A DNA stretch of 64,000 nt from Photobacterium sp. TY1-4 (GCF_025398175.1 NZ_CP099735.1:620001-684000), one strand, 5' to 3'; shown: positions 45,687 to 54,841, counted from the stretch's first letter. Notes: a model not told the origin generated them from the sequence alone. Program-made: numbers and translations.

Positions 45687-47075
45687 ATGACGATGCAAGA
45701 TGTGTCCGCTTGCCCAATGCAAGCAACCAACGTCATTCTCCATGCCTTCGATTGGCCCTATCATCGTGTTGCTGCGCACGCCGAGGCGATTGCAGCTGCG
45801 GGTTTCAAGGCCGTGTTAGTTTCCCCGCCGATGAAATCGCTCCGGGCTGAACCCGCCACATCGTGGTGGCAGCGCTATCAACCGCAGGACTACCGGGTAA
45901 TCGATAATCAGCTGGGTAACACCGAAGACTTTCGCCGGATGACCGCCAAACTTCGGTCGCTGAATCTTAAAATTTATGCCGATGTGGTCTTCAACCATAT
46001 GGCCAATGAGTCCAAAGTTCGCAGTGATCTGCAATATCCGAGCGCAGCGCTCCTCGCGGCATACCAGGCACAACCAGCTCACTCTGAATCCCTGAAACTG
46101 TTTGGTGATTTGTCCGAACCACTATTCACGGAACAGGACTTTGTCTCCGCGTTTCCGATCCGTGACTGGACGAACCCATGGCAGGTTCAGCATGGCCGGA
46201 TCAGTGGCGGGCACGAAGATCCCGGGTTACCGACCCTGCGGTGCAATCAGCATGTCGTCAAAGCACAACAGCAATATTTGCGGGCGCTCAAAGCCATCGG
46301 CGTGAGTGGGTTTCGGATTGATGCTGCAAAACATATGACGCTTGAGCATCTCAAGCAGGTTTGGGAACCAGACATTGCTGCGGGTGTTCATATTTTCGGG
46401 GAGATCATTACCGACGGCGGTGCGTCGCGGGAGGAGTACGAATTATTTCTGCAGCCCTATCTCGAACAAACCGAGCTCGGGGCATACGACTTTCCGCTAT
46501 TTCATGCCTTGTTCAAGGTCTTTGAAGAGAACGGCCCGATGTCGGAACTGGTCAACCCTTACTCCGTCGGGCAGGCGCTGGCCTTTGATCGGGCGATCAC
46601 CTTTGCTGTGACCCACGACATTCCGAACAATGATGTCTTTCTTGATCAGGTAATGAGCGAGCAAAGTGAACGTCTGGCCTATTGCTACCTGCTCGGTCGT
46701 GACGGCGGTGTGCCGTTGATTTATGCCGATTTGGACACCAGCGGGATCTGTAACCAGGCCGGTCAGCCAAGGTGGTTCGACAGCTGGCAGGATCCAATGC
46801 TCCTGCGCATGATCCGCTTCCATAACCGTTGCCATGCGCTGCCGATGCGATGCCTTGAACACAGCAACACTCATCTGGTCTTCAGCCGGGGAGAAACAGG
46901 GGTCGTCGCAATCAACAATGGTCAAGACGAACGGTGCGTCAATTTACCTGCAGGTGAGTACGAGGACTGGCTGACCATGGACGGCGTCACGCTGACGCAT
47001 GGGCACCAGCCGCAGCTTCGGTTACCGGCACGCACCAGCGCCATGCTCATCCGCGCGCAAACACCGACAGCTTAA
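45687..47075 (+). CDS. Cytoplasmic GH13 alpha-amylase-like enzyme
   Basis: The 462-residue protein is a short GH13 enzyme. Visible motifs are the barrel start NVILHAFDWPYHRV, ADVVFNHMAN, GFRIDAAKHM (nucleophile Asp), HIFGEIITDGG (acid Glu) and VTHDIPNND (third Asp). It has no signal peptide. The small C-terminal beta domain (VFSRGETGVVAINNG) closes the enzyme. Likely substrates are maltodextrins or glycogen-derived chains. The ribosome site is weak. It is divergent from glgCA and convergent with the PepSY gene. Confidence 0.85.
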   Translation: MTMQDVSACPMQATNVILHAFDWPYHRVAAHAEAIAAAGFKAVLVSPPMKSLRAEPATSWWQRYQPQDYRVIDNQLGNTEDFRRMTAKLRSLNLKIYADVVFNHMANESKVRSDLQYPSAALLAAYQAQPAHSESLKLFGDLSEPLFTEQDFVSAFPIRDWTNPWQVQHGRISGGHEDPGLPTLRCNQHVVKAQQQYLRALKAIGVSGFRIDAAKHMTLEHLKQVWEPDIAAGVHIFGEIITDGGASREEYELFLQPYLEQTELGAYDFPLFHALFKVFEENGPMSELVNPYSVGQALAFDRAITFAVTHDIPNNDVFLDQVMSEQSERLAYCYLLGRDGGVPLIYADLDTSGICNQAGQPRWFDSWQDPMLLRMIRFHNRCHALPMRCLEHSNTHLVFSRGETGVVAINNGQDERCVNLPAGEYEDWLTMDGVTLTHGHQPQLRLPARTSAMLIRAQTPTA

Positions 47076-47113
47076 ATTGAGACGGTGCTAATCAGCCGCC
47101 CGTTGCCACATCC

Positions 47114-47395
47114 CTAGTCGGCTTCGATGTGAATGACTTTTCCGGTGTAGAGGTCCATTTCGATCTCTACCCGTTGTCCGTCTGAATTTCGGGCCTCAAC
47201 TTCAATTTCATGATCATCACGTTCCACTTTGATTTTTCTGAAATCGTGATAGCCCTGCCCCTGCAAAATTTTCATCGCTTTCGGAACACTCAGCGCCGTC
47301 ACATCCGTGCTTCCTGATGCCAGAGCCGAAACCGGCAACACCACCATTCCGGTAGCCAGCCATAAACCGACCTTAAGCGCCCTCGTCTTCTTCAT
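47114..47395 (-). CDS. PepSY-domain periplasmic protein
   Basis: This 93-residue protein has a signal peptide (MKKTRALKVGLWLATGMVVLPVSALA) and one PepSY-type domain. The domain reads LSVPKAMKILQGQGYHDFRKI, then a strand pair EIEVEARNSDGQRVEIEMD and the closing DLYTGKVIHIE. Such single-domain proteins are common in the periplasm and are often linked to two-component or metal-response loci, but none is adjacent here. The start at 47395 gives a cleaner signal than the in-frame start five codons upstream. Its role is unknown. Confidence 0.82.
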   Translation of the reverse strand: MKKTRALKVGLWLATGMVVLPVSALASGSTDVTALSVPKAMKILQGQGYHDFRKIKVERDDHEIEVEARNSDGQRVEIEMDLYTGKVIHIEAD

Positions 47396-47572
47396 GATAC
47401 GTCCCACCAAACAACCTGAACTTCAGTCATCATACCAAAGCTCTTTGTCGGATATGCAGCGTTTTACTGCGGTGACTGTGAATCAGATCACGTATTGTGT
47501 CTGACGAGCTCAGGGGGAGGATCGTATACACTCAACAGTAAGCTCAGTACACTTGCACAGCCCACACTTAAA

Positions 47573-47587
47573 TGATAATAATTATCA
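47573..47587. promoter_or_regulatory. Fur box upstream of fagA-like and fumC
   Basis: TGATAAT-A-ATTATCA is a perfect 15-base palindrome and matches the core of the Fur consensus GATAATGATAATCATTATC. It ends 35 bases before the fagA-like start, where Fur-Fe(II) would block transcription when iron is plentiful. Confidence 0.8.
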
Positions 47588-47622
47588 ATACAATAATCGT
47601 ACTTTAAGTCTCGGAGCGCTCT

Positions 47623-48006
47623 ATGGATAAACAAGCCCAGCTTTACGCCCAGTTCTTCAAGGCAGAAGAGCGCTTCATCTCGCCGCCAATCATTCCCGGT
47701 TTTGAACCGGACATTGTGATTGACTTCGTCCAGTCCGGTCTCAATCTGGCATCATATTACAGCCGCCGGAGCCCGAACTGGAACCCACTGTTGCAAGAGC
47801 TCTTTCTGCGTCGGGTCTTCTTCCAGTTAGTCGAGACCATTCGACATACCGGACATTCCAGAATTTTCCGTCGGATCTGTGTTGATCATCTGTATTGCCC
47901 GCTACTGGCTCTCAAAAAATGCTACGGCAACTCAGCCCACGGACAGAAGCAGCTGCAGTCGTTGCAACGCGGCCTTTTACAAATCCACTACCACTCTGGA
48001 CGCTAA
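47623..48006 (+). CDS. FagA-like small protein of the iron-regulated fumC operon
   Basis: The 127-residue cytoplasmic protein (GGAG six bases before the ATG) has no signal peptide and contains WNPLLQELFLRRVFFQLVETI and CVDHLYCPLLALKKCY. I do not recognise a domain. In Pseudomonas aeruginosa a Fur-controlled small gene, fagA, precedes fumC and sodA. The same arrangement here (Fur box, small gene of similar size, then fumC after 11 bases) suggests the FagA family. The name rests on context, not on a sequence comparison I could run. Confidence 0.6.
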   Translation: MDKQAQLYAQFFKAEERFISPPIIPGFEPDIVIDFVQSGLNLASYYSRRSPNWNPLLQELFLRRVFFQLVETIRHTGHSRIFRRICVDHLYCPLLALKKCYGNSAHGQKQLQSLQRGLLQIHYHSGR

Positions 48007-48017
48007 GGATAATCAAT

Positions 48018-49406
48018 ATGACTTCCCAATATCGCATCGAAAAAGACAGTATGGGCGAAGTGCAGGTCCCTCTGGATGCACTGTATCAAGCTCAGACACA
48101 GCGTGCGGTGAATAACTTTCCGATCAGCGGCATTCCAATGCCCAAACAATTCATTCAGGCGCTGGCCTACGTGAAGCAGGCTGCCGCGCGCAGCAATCTG
48201 GAGCTCAAATTACTCGATCACGACATCGCCCATGCAATTATTGACAGTTGCCAGGAACTGATCGACGGCCAACATCTGGCGCATTTCCCGATCGACATTT
48301 TCCAGACCGGCTCCGGCACCAGCTCCAACATGAATGCCAATGAAGTGATCGCGACCCTGGCTTCCCAAAAATGCGGCCAGCCGGTGAGCCCGAACGATCA
48401 CGTCAATATGGGGCAAAGCAGTAACGATGTGATCCCGACGACGATCCAGGTCAGCGGCGCACTCGCCTGCCATACGCAATTGTTTCCGGCCATCGATCAC
48501 CTGATCGCCGCGCTCGACGACAAAACGCTGGCGGTCGGCCAGGTGGTCAAAACCGGACGGACACACCTGATGGACGCCATGCCGGTCACGCTGGGACAAG
48601 AGCTGCAAGGCTGGAAATCCCAACTGGAAAAAGCCCGTCACGGGATCAGCCAGGCGCTGGAGAATGTTACGGCACTCGCGCAAGGTGGCACCGCCGTCGG
48701 CACCGGCATTAACGCCGAGCCTGAGTTTGCCGCCATTTTTGCCAATAATATCTCGGTATCGACCGAGATCAGCTTTACCTCCAGCGATAACTTCTTCTAT
48801 AACCTCAGCAGCCAGGACGCGATTGTGGCATTGTCCGGCCAACTAAAAACGGCTGCCGTGGCCATGATGAAGATTTCAAATGATTTGCGCTGGATGAATT
48901 CCGGTCCGCTGGCCGGGCTCGGGGAAATTGAACTGGAAGCGTTACAACCGGGCTCTTCGATTATGCCGGGTAAAGTGAATCCGGTGGTGCCGGAAGCCGC
49001 TGCCATGGTTGCCGCTCAAGTGATCGGCAACGACACCACTATCACCATTGCCGGTCAATCGGGGAACTTCCAGCTCAATGTGATGCTGCCGGTGATCGCG
49101 TATAACCTGATCCAAAGCGTCGAGTTGCTGTCGAATGCTGCCACCCTGCTGGCCGACAAAGCCATCAGCAGCTTCTCGGTCCGGGAAGATAACCTGCAAC
49201 AGGCGCTAGCGAAGAACCCGATTTTGGTTACTGCCCTCAACCCGGTCATTGGCTATCTCAAGGCGGCGGAAATTGCCAAGAAAGCGTACAAAGAACAGCG
49301 TCCGATTCTTGAAGTCGCGGTCGAAGAAACCGATCTGAGCCGCAGCGAGCTCGAGCAGTTGCTGAATCCGGAAAAACTAACCCAAGGCGGGGTTGCCCAC
49401 GGGTAA
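48018..49406 (+). CDS. fumC: Class II fumarate hydratase
   Basis: The 462-residue iron-independent fumarase interconverts fumarate and L-malate. It carries the family segments TGSGTSSNMNANEV (about 97-110), GRTHLMDAMPVTLGQE with the catalytic His (about 180-195), and the signature GSSIMPGKVNP (about 312-322). The ATG follows AGGA; longer in-frame starts overlap the fagA-like gene and lack fumarase similarity. Control by the upstream Fur box means this heat-stable, cluster-free form replaces the Fe-S fumarases when iron is scarce. sodA, which follows fumC in Pseudomonas, is absent. Confidence 0.94.
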   Translation: MTSQYRIEKDSMGEVQVPLDALYQAQTQRAVNNFPISGIPMPKQFIQALAYVKQAAARSNLELKLLDHDIAHAIIDSCQELIDGQHLAHFPIDIFQTGSGTSSNMNANEVIATLASQKCGQPVSPNDHVNMGQSSNDVIPTTIQVSGALACHTQLFPAIDHLIAALDDKTLAVGQVVKTGRTHLMDAMPVTLGQELQGWKSQLEKARHGISQALENVTALAQGGTAVGTGINAEPEFAAIFANNISVSTEISFTSSDNFFYNLSSQDAIVALSGQLKTAAVAMMKISNDLRWMNSGPLAGLGEIELEALQPGSSIMPGKVNPVVPEAAAMVAAQVIGNDTTITIAGQSGNFQLNVMLPVIAYNLIQSVELLSNAATLLADKAISSFSVREDNLQQALAKNPILVTALNPVIGYLKAAEIAKKAYKEQRPILEVAVEETDLSRSELEQLLNPEKLTQGGVAHG

Positions 49407-49431
49407 TCACTCCGACCCTCATTTGCCCCGA

Positions 49432-50238
49432 TCAACCGCACACCGGCGTAAAGTGTCGGGGCAGATAACTGGCCAGTTCCGGGTGGCCGATATAAAACCC
49501 CTGCATATAATCGACGCCCAGACGCCGGACCGCGTCAAAATCGCACTCACTCTCCACGCCTTCCACCAGCACCCTGGCATTCAACTCATGGGCCAGCGTC
49601 AGGACATCCTGCAACGCCTGGGGCTGCCCGGCCCGATACGCCGCGAGCAGGCTTCGGTCGACTTTAATAATATCCGGATTCACGCAACGGGCCCGGGTTT
49701 CACACGACCCATCTACGCCGTAATCGTCAATCGCGATCCGTAAGCCATGTTGTTGCATTGATTTCAGCGAATGCAGCAACAGTTGATCATTGGCGGTATA
49801 GTGCTCCAGCAACTCGAAGTAAATGTGTTTGGATGCCACCCCCAAGGCTTCGGCCTCGGTCATAAATGTGCGTTGTAGACATTGCTGACTGGTACGGTCC
49901 AGCGCCGCGATAGGGGTCATATTCAGAAATAAAGCGCCCTGGCTGAGAAAATGCGCGTAATTACGCAAATGGATCGTTCTGGCCAAGCGCTCAAGGTTCA
50001 GTCGATCACGCAGCGCCAACAGACCAGTACTGAAAAATGGTTCTGTTTTCAACTGTATACCGTTTCGATCGTAAATGCGCAGTAACGCCTCATAGCCGAA
50101 CAGTGTTCCGTCAGCCGCAACAATGGGTTGAAAAGCGCTTTTGAGCGTATAGTCTTGATACACAGCATGAACACTGCCATCAGCTGATGTCACCAGGCAG
50201 CGTGCAAGCGGTCCGCCGAATGTCAGCGCATGGCTCAC
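49432..50238 (-). CDS. Stand-alone EAL-domain cyclic di-GMP phosphodiesterase
   Basis: The 268-residue protein consists of little more than an EAL domain (residues about 25-265). Residues needed for activity are present: GYEALLR, the Asn in LFLNMTP, FELLEHY, IDDYG (the DDFG site), IKVDRS and VEGVE. It should hydrolyse cyclic di-GMP. No GGDEF or sensor domain is fused. The start is a GTG with AAGGA seven bases upstream; another GTG 12 codons earlier is less well placed. It is convergent with fumC. Confidence 0.85.
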   Translation of the reverse strand: MSHALTFGGPLARCLVTSADGSVHAVYQDYTLKSAFQPIVAADGTLFGYEALLRIYDRNGIQLKTEPFFSTGLLALRDRLNLERLARTIHLRNYAHFLSQGALFLNMTPIAALDRTSQQCLQRTFMTEAEALGVASKHIYFELLEHYTANDQLLLHSLKSMQQHGLRIAIDDYGVDGSCETRARCVNPDIIKVDRSLLAAYRAGQPQALQDVLTLAHELNARVLVEGVESECDFDAVRRLGVDYMQGFYIGHPELASYLPRHFTPVCG

Positions 50239-50511
50239 AGGGTCTTCCTTTGTGCTGTTGTCATCAATGCCCACCTCTCTTCCATTGAGCCGATAAAATA
50301 TGCCCGCACTATACAGCGGTTCATCCGGTCCATCTGTATCACTAATGAGACATTGTCCCGGATATCGCCAACCATGACTGATAATTCAGACAAAGACAGG
50401 GGGTGTTTTGCCTTGAAATCTACATAATTCTGAAAGAGAACTGTCATATTTCTTATCTATGCTCACCCTCCATAGACGAAGAACTGAAAAAAAGACGAAA
50501 GGATAAATAGT

Positions 50512-51216
50512 TTGAATTACACACATCAGGCTATGGAAAAAAAGCCTTACCTGGCTGTATTTGACCTGGACGAAACGCTGATTGCCGCAGACTCTGCCAG
50601 CCTCTGGAACGAATTTGTCGTTGAAAAAGGCCTCGCCCCTGAATCGATTCTGGCTGAAGAAAAAGAGCTGATGGCCGCTTACGCCAAGGGCGACCTCGAC
50701 ATGCACACTTACCTGCGCACGACCCTGAAACCAATCGTGGGCATGGATACCCAAACGCTGAACCAGCTGATGACCGAGTTTCTGACCCGGAAAATTGAGC
50801 CGGCCCTGTACGACGATGCCCTCTCTCGCATTGAATGGCATAAAAAACGGGGTGATTTTGTGCTGATCATTTCAGCCACCGGAGAGCACCTGGTCAAGCC
50901 CATTGCAGCACGTTTAGGTGCCGATGACGCCATTGCGATCAACCTGGAACAGATCAACGGCATCTTCACCGGCAAGACAACCGGCACCCTCAGCTATCAA
51001 CAAGGAAAGGTGGTGAGAATGAAAGCATGGCTGGCAGAGCAGGATATCGAATTCAAAGGCAGTTACGGCTACAGTGATTCCATCAACGATTTACCAATGC
51101 TGGATGCCGTGGACCGCCCGTTTGCCGTCAACCCGGATCCGGCACTGGCGCTACACGCCCAGATGAAAGACTGGACCATTATGGACTGGCGCCACGAAAA
51201 TAATATTCTGCGCTAA
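50512..51216 (+). CDS. HAD-IB family phosphatase (SerB-like)
   Basis: This protein of about 234 residues is a HAD hydrolase with the nucleophile motif VFDLDETLI (about residues 16-24), an alpha-helical cap (residues about 35-100), LIISATGEHLVKPIAARLG (motif II) and GYSDSINDLPML (motif IV). It dephosphorylates a small phosphate ester. The family includes phosphoserine phosphatase-like and histidinol-phosphatase-like members; this one is not the housekeeping SerB by length or motif detail. A TTG start with AAAGGA eight bases upstream is better placed than the ATG seven codons later. Confidence 0.85.
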   Translation: MNYTHQAMEKKPYLAVFDLDETLIAADSASLWNEFVVEKGLAPESILAEEKELMAAYAKGDLDMHTYLRTTLKPIVGMDTQTLNQLMTEFLTRKIEPALYDDALSRIEWHKKRGDFVLIISATGEHLVKPIAARLGADDAIAINLEQINGIFTGKTTGTLSYQQGKVVRMKAWLAEQDIEFKGSYGYSDSINDLPMLDAVDRPFAVNPDPALALHAQMKDWTIMDWRHENNILR

Positions 51217-51256
51217 AAAACTATTTTCTGCGCACATTGCGCCACTCACGACTTTC

Positions 51257-51284
51257 AAAGGCAAGCCACAGCGCTTGCCTTTTT
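51257..51284 (+). terminator. Intrinsic terminator after the HAD gene
   Basis: AAAGGCAAGC and GCTTGCCTTT pair over ten bases with a six-base loop and end in a T-run. Confidence 0.88.
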
Positions 51285-51454
51285 CTTGCCTTACATTTTG
51301 TCCCGCATACTTTTTCATCAGTTCGCCAAAAATCCAAATAGTTCATTCAAATAATTCGAAGTAGTTGTTCAACTCATACACCTTATCTTTCCGGAATTTC
51401 AAACTAGACTATAACCATTCGGTATTAATACCCTGGATTAGATAGACTTTTATC

Positions 51455-51997
51455 ATGAGAAATACACCCAAAGCCTACGACTGGCTCTCCATCACACTGC
51501 ACTGGCTCTCCGCCGTCGTAGTCATTGGCCTTTTTGCCGTCGGCTTATGGATGGTGGACCTGAACTATTATTCCGCCTGGTATAAACCCGCCCCTCACTG
51601 GCATAAATCTGTCGGCTTGTGTCTGGCGTTCGCCACCGTGCTTCGCCTGGTCTGGAAGCAAATGAAAGGCCATCCGGCAATTGAAGGGGCACGATGGGAA
51701 ATCATCAGTGCGAAAGTAGCCCATGGGCTGATCTATCTTCTCATGTTCGGTCTGTTTATTTCCGGTTACCTGATTTCGACCGCCGACGGCCGGGCGATTG
51801 ATGTGTTTGACTGGTTCTCGGTGCCGGGGTTGGGTGAGTTGTTTCCAAACCAGGCTGATATTGCCGGTGAAATTCATGAATACATAGCCTATAGCCTGAT
51901 TGGACTGGCTGCGCTTCATGCAGCTGCTGCTTTAAAGCATCACTTTATGAATAAAGACAATACCTTGAAGAAAATGTTGGGAGTAAAGGAAAAATGA
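51455..51997 (+). CDS. Cytochrome b561 family protein
   Basis: The 180-residue inner-membrane protein has four hydrophobic helices and the His pattern of bacterial b561 (LHWLSA in helix 1, HWHKSVG before helix 2, KVAHGLIY in helix 3, GLAALHAAAALKHH in helix 4), which would hold two b hemes. It passes electrons within the membrane, probably from quinol. It overlaps the yceI gene by four bases (ATGA), the well-known pairing of b561 with YceI in proteobacteria. Confidence 0.92.
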   Translation: MRNTPKAYDWLSITLHWLSAVVVIGLFAVGLWMVDLNYYSAWYKPAPHWHKSVGLCLAFATVLRLVWKQMKGHPAIEGARWEIISAKVAHGLIYLLMFGLFISGYLISTADGRAIDVFDWFSVPGLGELFPNQADIAGEIHEYIAYSLIGLAALHAAAALKHHFMNKDNTLKKMLGVKEK

Positions 51998-52563
51998 AAA
52001 AACACATGCTAGCTTTGGGATTATTAGCAGCAGTCTCTGTACCTTCAGTTGCTTCAGCAGCAGACTATGTGATTGATACCAAAGGGGCACATGCCTCAAT
52101 CAACCTGAAAATCAAACACCTGGGCTACAGCTGGATTAAAGGCCGCTTCAACGATTTCGACGGTACCTTCAGCTATGACCCGCAAAATCTGGCGGCATCC
52201 CAAGTAAAAGTGAACGTGGATACTGCCAGCTTCGATACCAATCACGCCGAGCGCGACAAGCACGTCCGTAGCGATGATTTCCTCGACGTGAAGAAATACG
52301 CCACGGCCACCTTCACCAGTACCAAAGTGACGCCGAAAGGGGACAATGCAATGACCATCGACGGCAACCTGACGCTGCACGGTCAGACCAAACCGATCTC
52401 GATTGATGCACAACTGGTCGGCGCCGGGGATGATCCATGGGGCGGCTACCGCGCCGGTTTTACGGGCACCACCCGAATTGAGCTGAAAGACTTCGGCATT
52501 CAGGTCATGGGCGACTCCAGCTATGCTGACCTTGAACTGCACGTTGAAGGCGTTCGCCAGTAA
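51994..52563 (+). CDS. YceI-family periplasmic protein
   Basis: The 189-residue secreted protein has a signal peptide (to about residue 22, VASA) and the YceI lipocalin-like fold signature: YVIDTKGAHASINLKIKHLG, FDGTFSYDP, FDTNHAERDKHVRSDDFLD and GNLTLHGQTKPI. Family members bind isoprenoid lipids such as polyprenyl chains in a deep hydrophobic pocket. The four-base overlap with the b561 gene shows translational coupling, so the two proteins probably act on the same lipid or quinone. Confidence 0.92.
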   Translation: MKKHMLALGLLAAVSVPSVASAADYVIDTKGAHASINLKIKHLGYSWIKGRFNDFDGTFSYDPQNLAASQVKVNVDTASFDTNHAERDKHVRSDDFLDVKKYATATFTSTKVTPKGDNAMTIDGNLTLHGQTKPISIDAQLVGAGDDPWGGYRAGFTGTTRIELKDFGIQVMGDSSYADLELHVEGVRQ

Positions 52564-52575
52564 ACGGAATACCTG

Positions 52576-52605
52576 AAAAAAAATCCGGCGTTTGCCGGAT
52601 TTTTT
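52576..52605. terminator. Bidirectional intrinsic terminator
   Basis: AAATCCGGC and GCCGGATTT pair over nine bases with a four-base loop, with A- and T-runs on the two sides, between the convergent yceI and deaminase genes. Confidence 0.9.
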
Positions 52606-52607
52606 AT

Positions 52608-53078
52608 TTATACACTCTCTGAAGCAGCATCCCGACGGGCGAGATCGTCCAGAGGCAACCAGTCCACGGCAACACCCGCCTGAGCGAACATTTCTTCACT
52701 CACTTTAATCTTATCGCCCCAGCGAGACAAAAAGTCCTCGGTCTGCTCCGGGCAATGCACCGTTGAGATCCCGGTCTGGATAATCTTGGCTGCACAGTTC
52801 GGGCACGGAAAATGCGTCACCCAAATATCACAACCGGCAAGATCACGCTTGGCAAACAGAATGGCATTCTCTTCTGCGTGCAAGGTTTTCAGCAACTTCA
52901 TTTCACGATCATCCACATAAGCGCTATCGGAAATACCATGCGGATAACCATTAAAGCCGACAGACACAATGCGGTTTCCCTGTGTGATCACAGCGCCGAC
53001 CTGAGTAGACGGATCTTTACTCCAGGAACCTACCAGCTCTGCCATTTGAAAAAAGCGCGCAGCCCACTTTGAAATCAT
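52608..53078 (-). CDS. Deoxycytidylate deaminase-like zinc enzyme
   Basis: The 156-residue protein belongs to the cytidine/deoxycytidylate deaminase family. The zinc site is clear: HAEENAIL (His and catalytic Glu) and PCPNCAAKI (two Cys). DPSTQVGAVI and the SVGFNGYPHG segment are typical of dCMP deaminase or ComEB-type enzymes. It should convert dCMP to dUMP for dTTP synthesis. The ATG at 53078 gives MISKWAARFFQMAELV, the expected N-terminus; an upstream frame would add 24 unlikely residues. Confidence 0.88.
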   Translation of the reverse strand: MISKWAARFFQMAELVGSWSKDPSTQVGAVITQGNRIVSVGFNGYPHGISDSAYVDDREMKLLKTLHAEENAILFAKRDLAGCDIWVTHFPCPNCAAKIIQTGISTVHCPEQTEDFLSRWGDKIKVSEEMFAQAGVAVDWLPLDDLARRDAASESV

Positions 53079-53312
53079 GCTCTCTACCTTTCCTGAACAA
53101 TTCGCACTATTGTGCATAAGTTCATGAGACGGCTCAAGACACGATTCCACAGCAACGCCAGTTACCGCTCAATCAACCCTTAGTAAATCGGTATAACCTA
53201 TCAAAATAATACATTCAATCGATTATACTTTCCATCCTACCCAGCTTATTCTTAGCCCATAGCCAAGTGACACATCAACGCACATTCTGCTGAACAGAGA
53301 AAGGAAACGACC

Positions 53313-53783
53313 ATGGAAAAGAATATGATTGGCCTCGACAAACAACAAACCTCGGTCCTCGCCACAGAATTGAATACATTGTTGGCCGACTACCAATTGC
53401 TTTACATGAATGTTCGCGGTTTCCACTGGAACATCAAAGGCCGCAGCTTCTTTGAGCTTCACGCAAAATTTGAAGAGATTTATAACGATCTGGTGATCAA
53501 AGTCGATGAAATTGCCGAGCGGATCCTGACCCTGGAATCGCAACCAGTACACGGCTACTCGAAATACCTGGCGCTATCAGCGATCCCGGAAACGCTGGAT
53601 GTCACCGACGGGGCACAGGCGATTCGCCATATCCTTGAAGCTTACCAGACCCTGCTCATCAAACAGCGTCAGATCCTGAGCGCAGCCAGCGAACTCGGAG
53701 ATGAGGGGACCGTCTCCCTGCTGAGCGATTACATCAGCCAGCAAGAGAAAGAAACCTGGATGCTCAACGCTTACCTGCAGTAA
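53313..53783 (+). CDS. dps: Dps ferritin-like DNA-binding stress protein
   Basis: The 156-residue protein forms 12-mer shells that oxidise and store iron and protect DNA. The ferroxidase residues of the Dps fold lie in VRGFHWNIKGRSFFELHAKFEEIYNDL (His near residue 38 and acidic residues near 50-65). The N-terminus is short and not strongly Lys-rich, so direct DNA binding may be weak. AAGGA precedes the ATG. It is convergent with hemB. Confidence 0.92.
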   Translation: MEKNMIGLDKQQTSVLATELNTLLADYQLLYMNVRGFHWNIKGRSFFELHAKFEEIYNDLVIKVDEIAERILTLESQPVHGYSKYLALSAIPETLDVTDGAQAIRHILEAYQTLLIKQRQILSAASELGDEGTVSLLSDYISQQEKETWMLNAYLQ

Positions 53784-53813
53784 CAGCCCTCGTAACGAGC
53801 AGACGATAACACC

Positions 53814-53835
53814 AAGCCCATCAATTGATGGGCTT
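53814..53835. terminator. Palindromic terminator-like element between dps and hemB
   Basis: AAGCCCATCAA and TTGATGGGCTT are perfect 11-base arms with no spacer. The flanks are only moderately T- or A-rich, so efficiency is uncertain. Confidence 0.6.
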
Positions 53836-53851
53836 AGTTGTCTAGTCTGCG

Positions 53852-54841
53852 TTATGCCTGCTCGTCCGCCAGCCACTGCGCGACCTGCTTGGTGTAGTAA
53901 CTCACCACCAGCTGCGCCCCAGCCCGCTTGAACCCGGTCAGCGTTTCAAACACCACCGCCTTTTCATCCAGGGCACCAGCCAGGGCAGCAAATTTAATCG
54001 CCGCATACTCACCACCGACCTGATAAGCCGCCAGCGGCAAATGCGTTTCCCGACGCAAATTCGCCAGTACATCCAGGTATGGCGTCCCGGGTTTTACCAT
54101 CAGAATATCCGCCCCTTCCGCTTCATCCAGCAAGGCTTCCTGCAGCGCCTGACGACCATTGGCGTAATCCATCTGATACCCTTTGCGATCGCCATCCAGC
54201 TCGCTATCCACAGCGGCGCGGAACGGCCCGTAAAATGACGAAGCAAACTTCACCGCATGGGCCAGAATCGCCACGTGTTCATATCCCGCCGCATCCAGGC
54301 CGGCCCGGATTGCTTTTACCTGACCATCCATCATCGCAGACGGCGCCAGCATATCAGCCCCGGCCTTGGCAGCAGTCACACTCTGCTTCACCAGGTTTTC
54401 CAGCGTGGCATCGTTATCGACGCAGTGGTCATACACAATGCCGCAATGGCCATGGGTGGTGTACTCACAAAAACAGATATCCGGGATCACCATCATCTCC
54501 GGACATGCCGCCTTGATGGTACGGATCATCCGCGCCAGCAGGCCTTCATCATCCCAGGTGTCACTTCCCGCCTCGTCTTTATGGTGAGAGATCCCGAACG
54601 GCATCACATAACGGATCCCTAAGGCGTAGAGCGCCTGGACTTCATCCGCCAACTGATTTTCCGGCAGCCGTACGATGCCCGGCATGGTCGAGATCTCGAC
54701 CGGGTCGACAATGTTCTCTTCAATGAACAACGGATGGATCAGATCCGATAACTCAAAATCGTGTTCGCGGACCAAAGCTCGCATCGCAGGGGTATGGCGC
54801 AGACGGCGCAGGCGTTTCTCAGGTTTTGGCAGTGTGGTCAT
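53852..54841 (-). CDS. hemB: Delta-aminolevulinic acid dehydratase (porphobilinogen synthase)
   Basis: The 329-residue enzyme condenses two 5-aminolevulinate molecules to porphobilinogen in heme synthesis. It has the metal-binding cysteines in DICFCEYTTHGHCGI, the active-site Lys in the VKPG region (ADILMVKPGTPYLD) and the second Lys around YQMDYANGRQAL. The ATG at 54841 gives MTTLPKPEKRLRRLRHTPAMR, the usual N-terminus. It is a single gene. Confidence 0.95.
   Translation of the reverse strand: MTTLPKPEKRLRRLRHTPAMRALVREHDFELSDLIHPLFIEENIVDPVEISTMPGIVRLPENQLADEVQALYALGIRYVMPFGISHHKDEAGSDTWDDEGLLARMIRTIKAACPEMMVIPDICFCEYTTHGHCGIVYDHCVDNDATLENLVKQSVTAAKAGADMLAPSAMMDGQVKAIRAGLDAAGYEHVAILAHAVKFASSFYGPFRAAVDSELDGDRKGYQMDYANGRQALQEALLDEAEGADILMVKPGTPYLDVLANLRRETHLPLAAYQVGGEYAAIKFAALAGALDEKAVVFETLTGFKRAGAQLVVSYYTKQVAQWLADEQA

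Noticed and set aside
47512..47521. GGGGGAGGAT resembling a MalT box before the fagA-like gene
   Set aside because: A single copy with no second box and no maltose gene downstream; the nearby Fur box explains regulation better.
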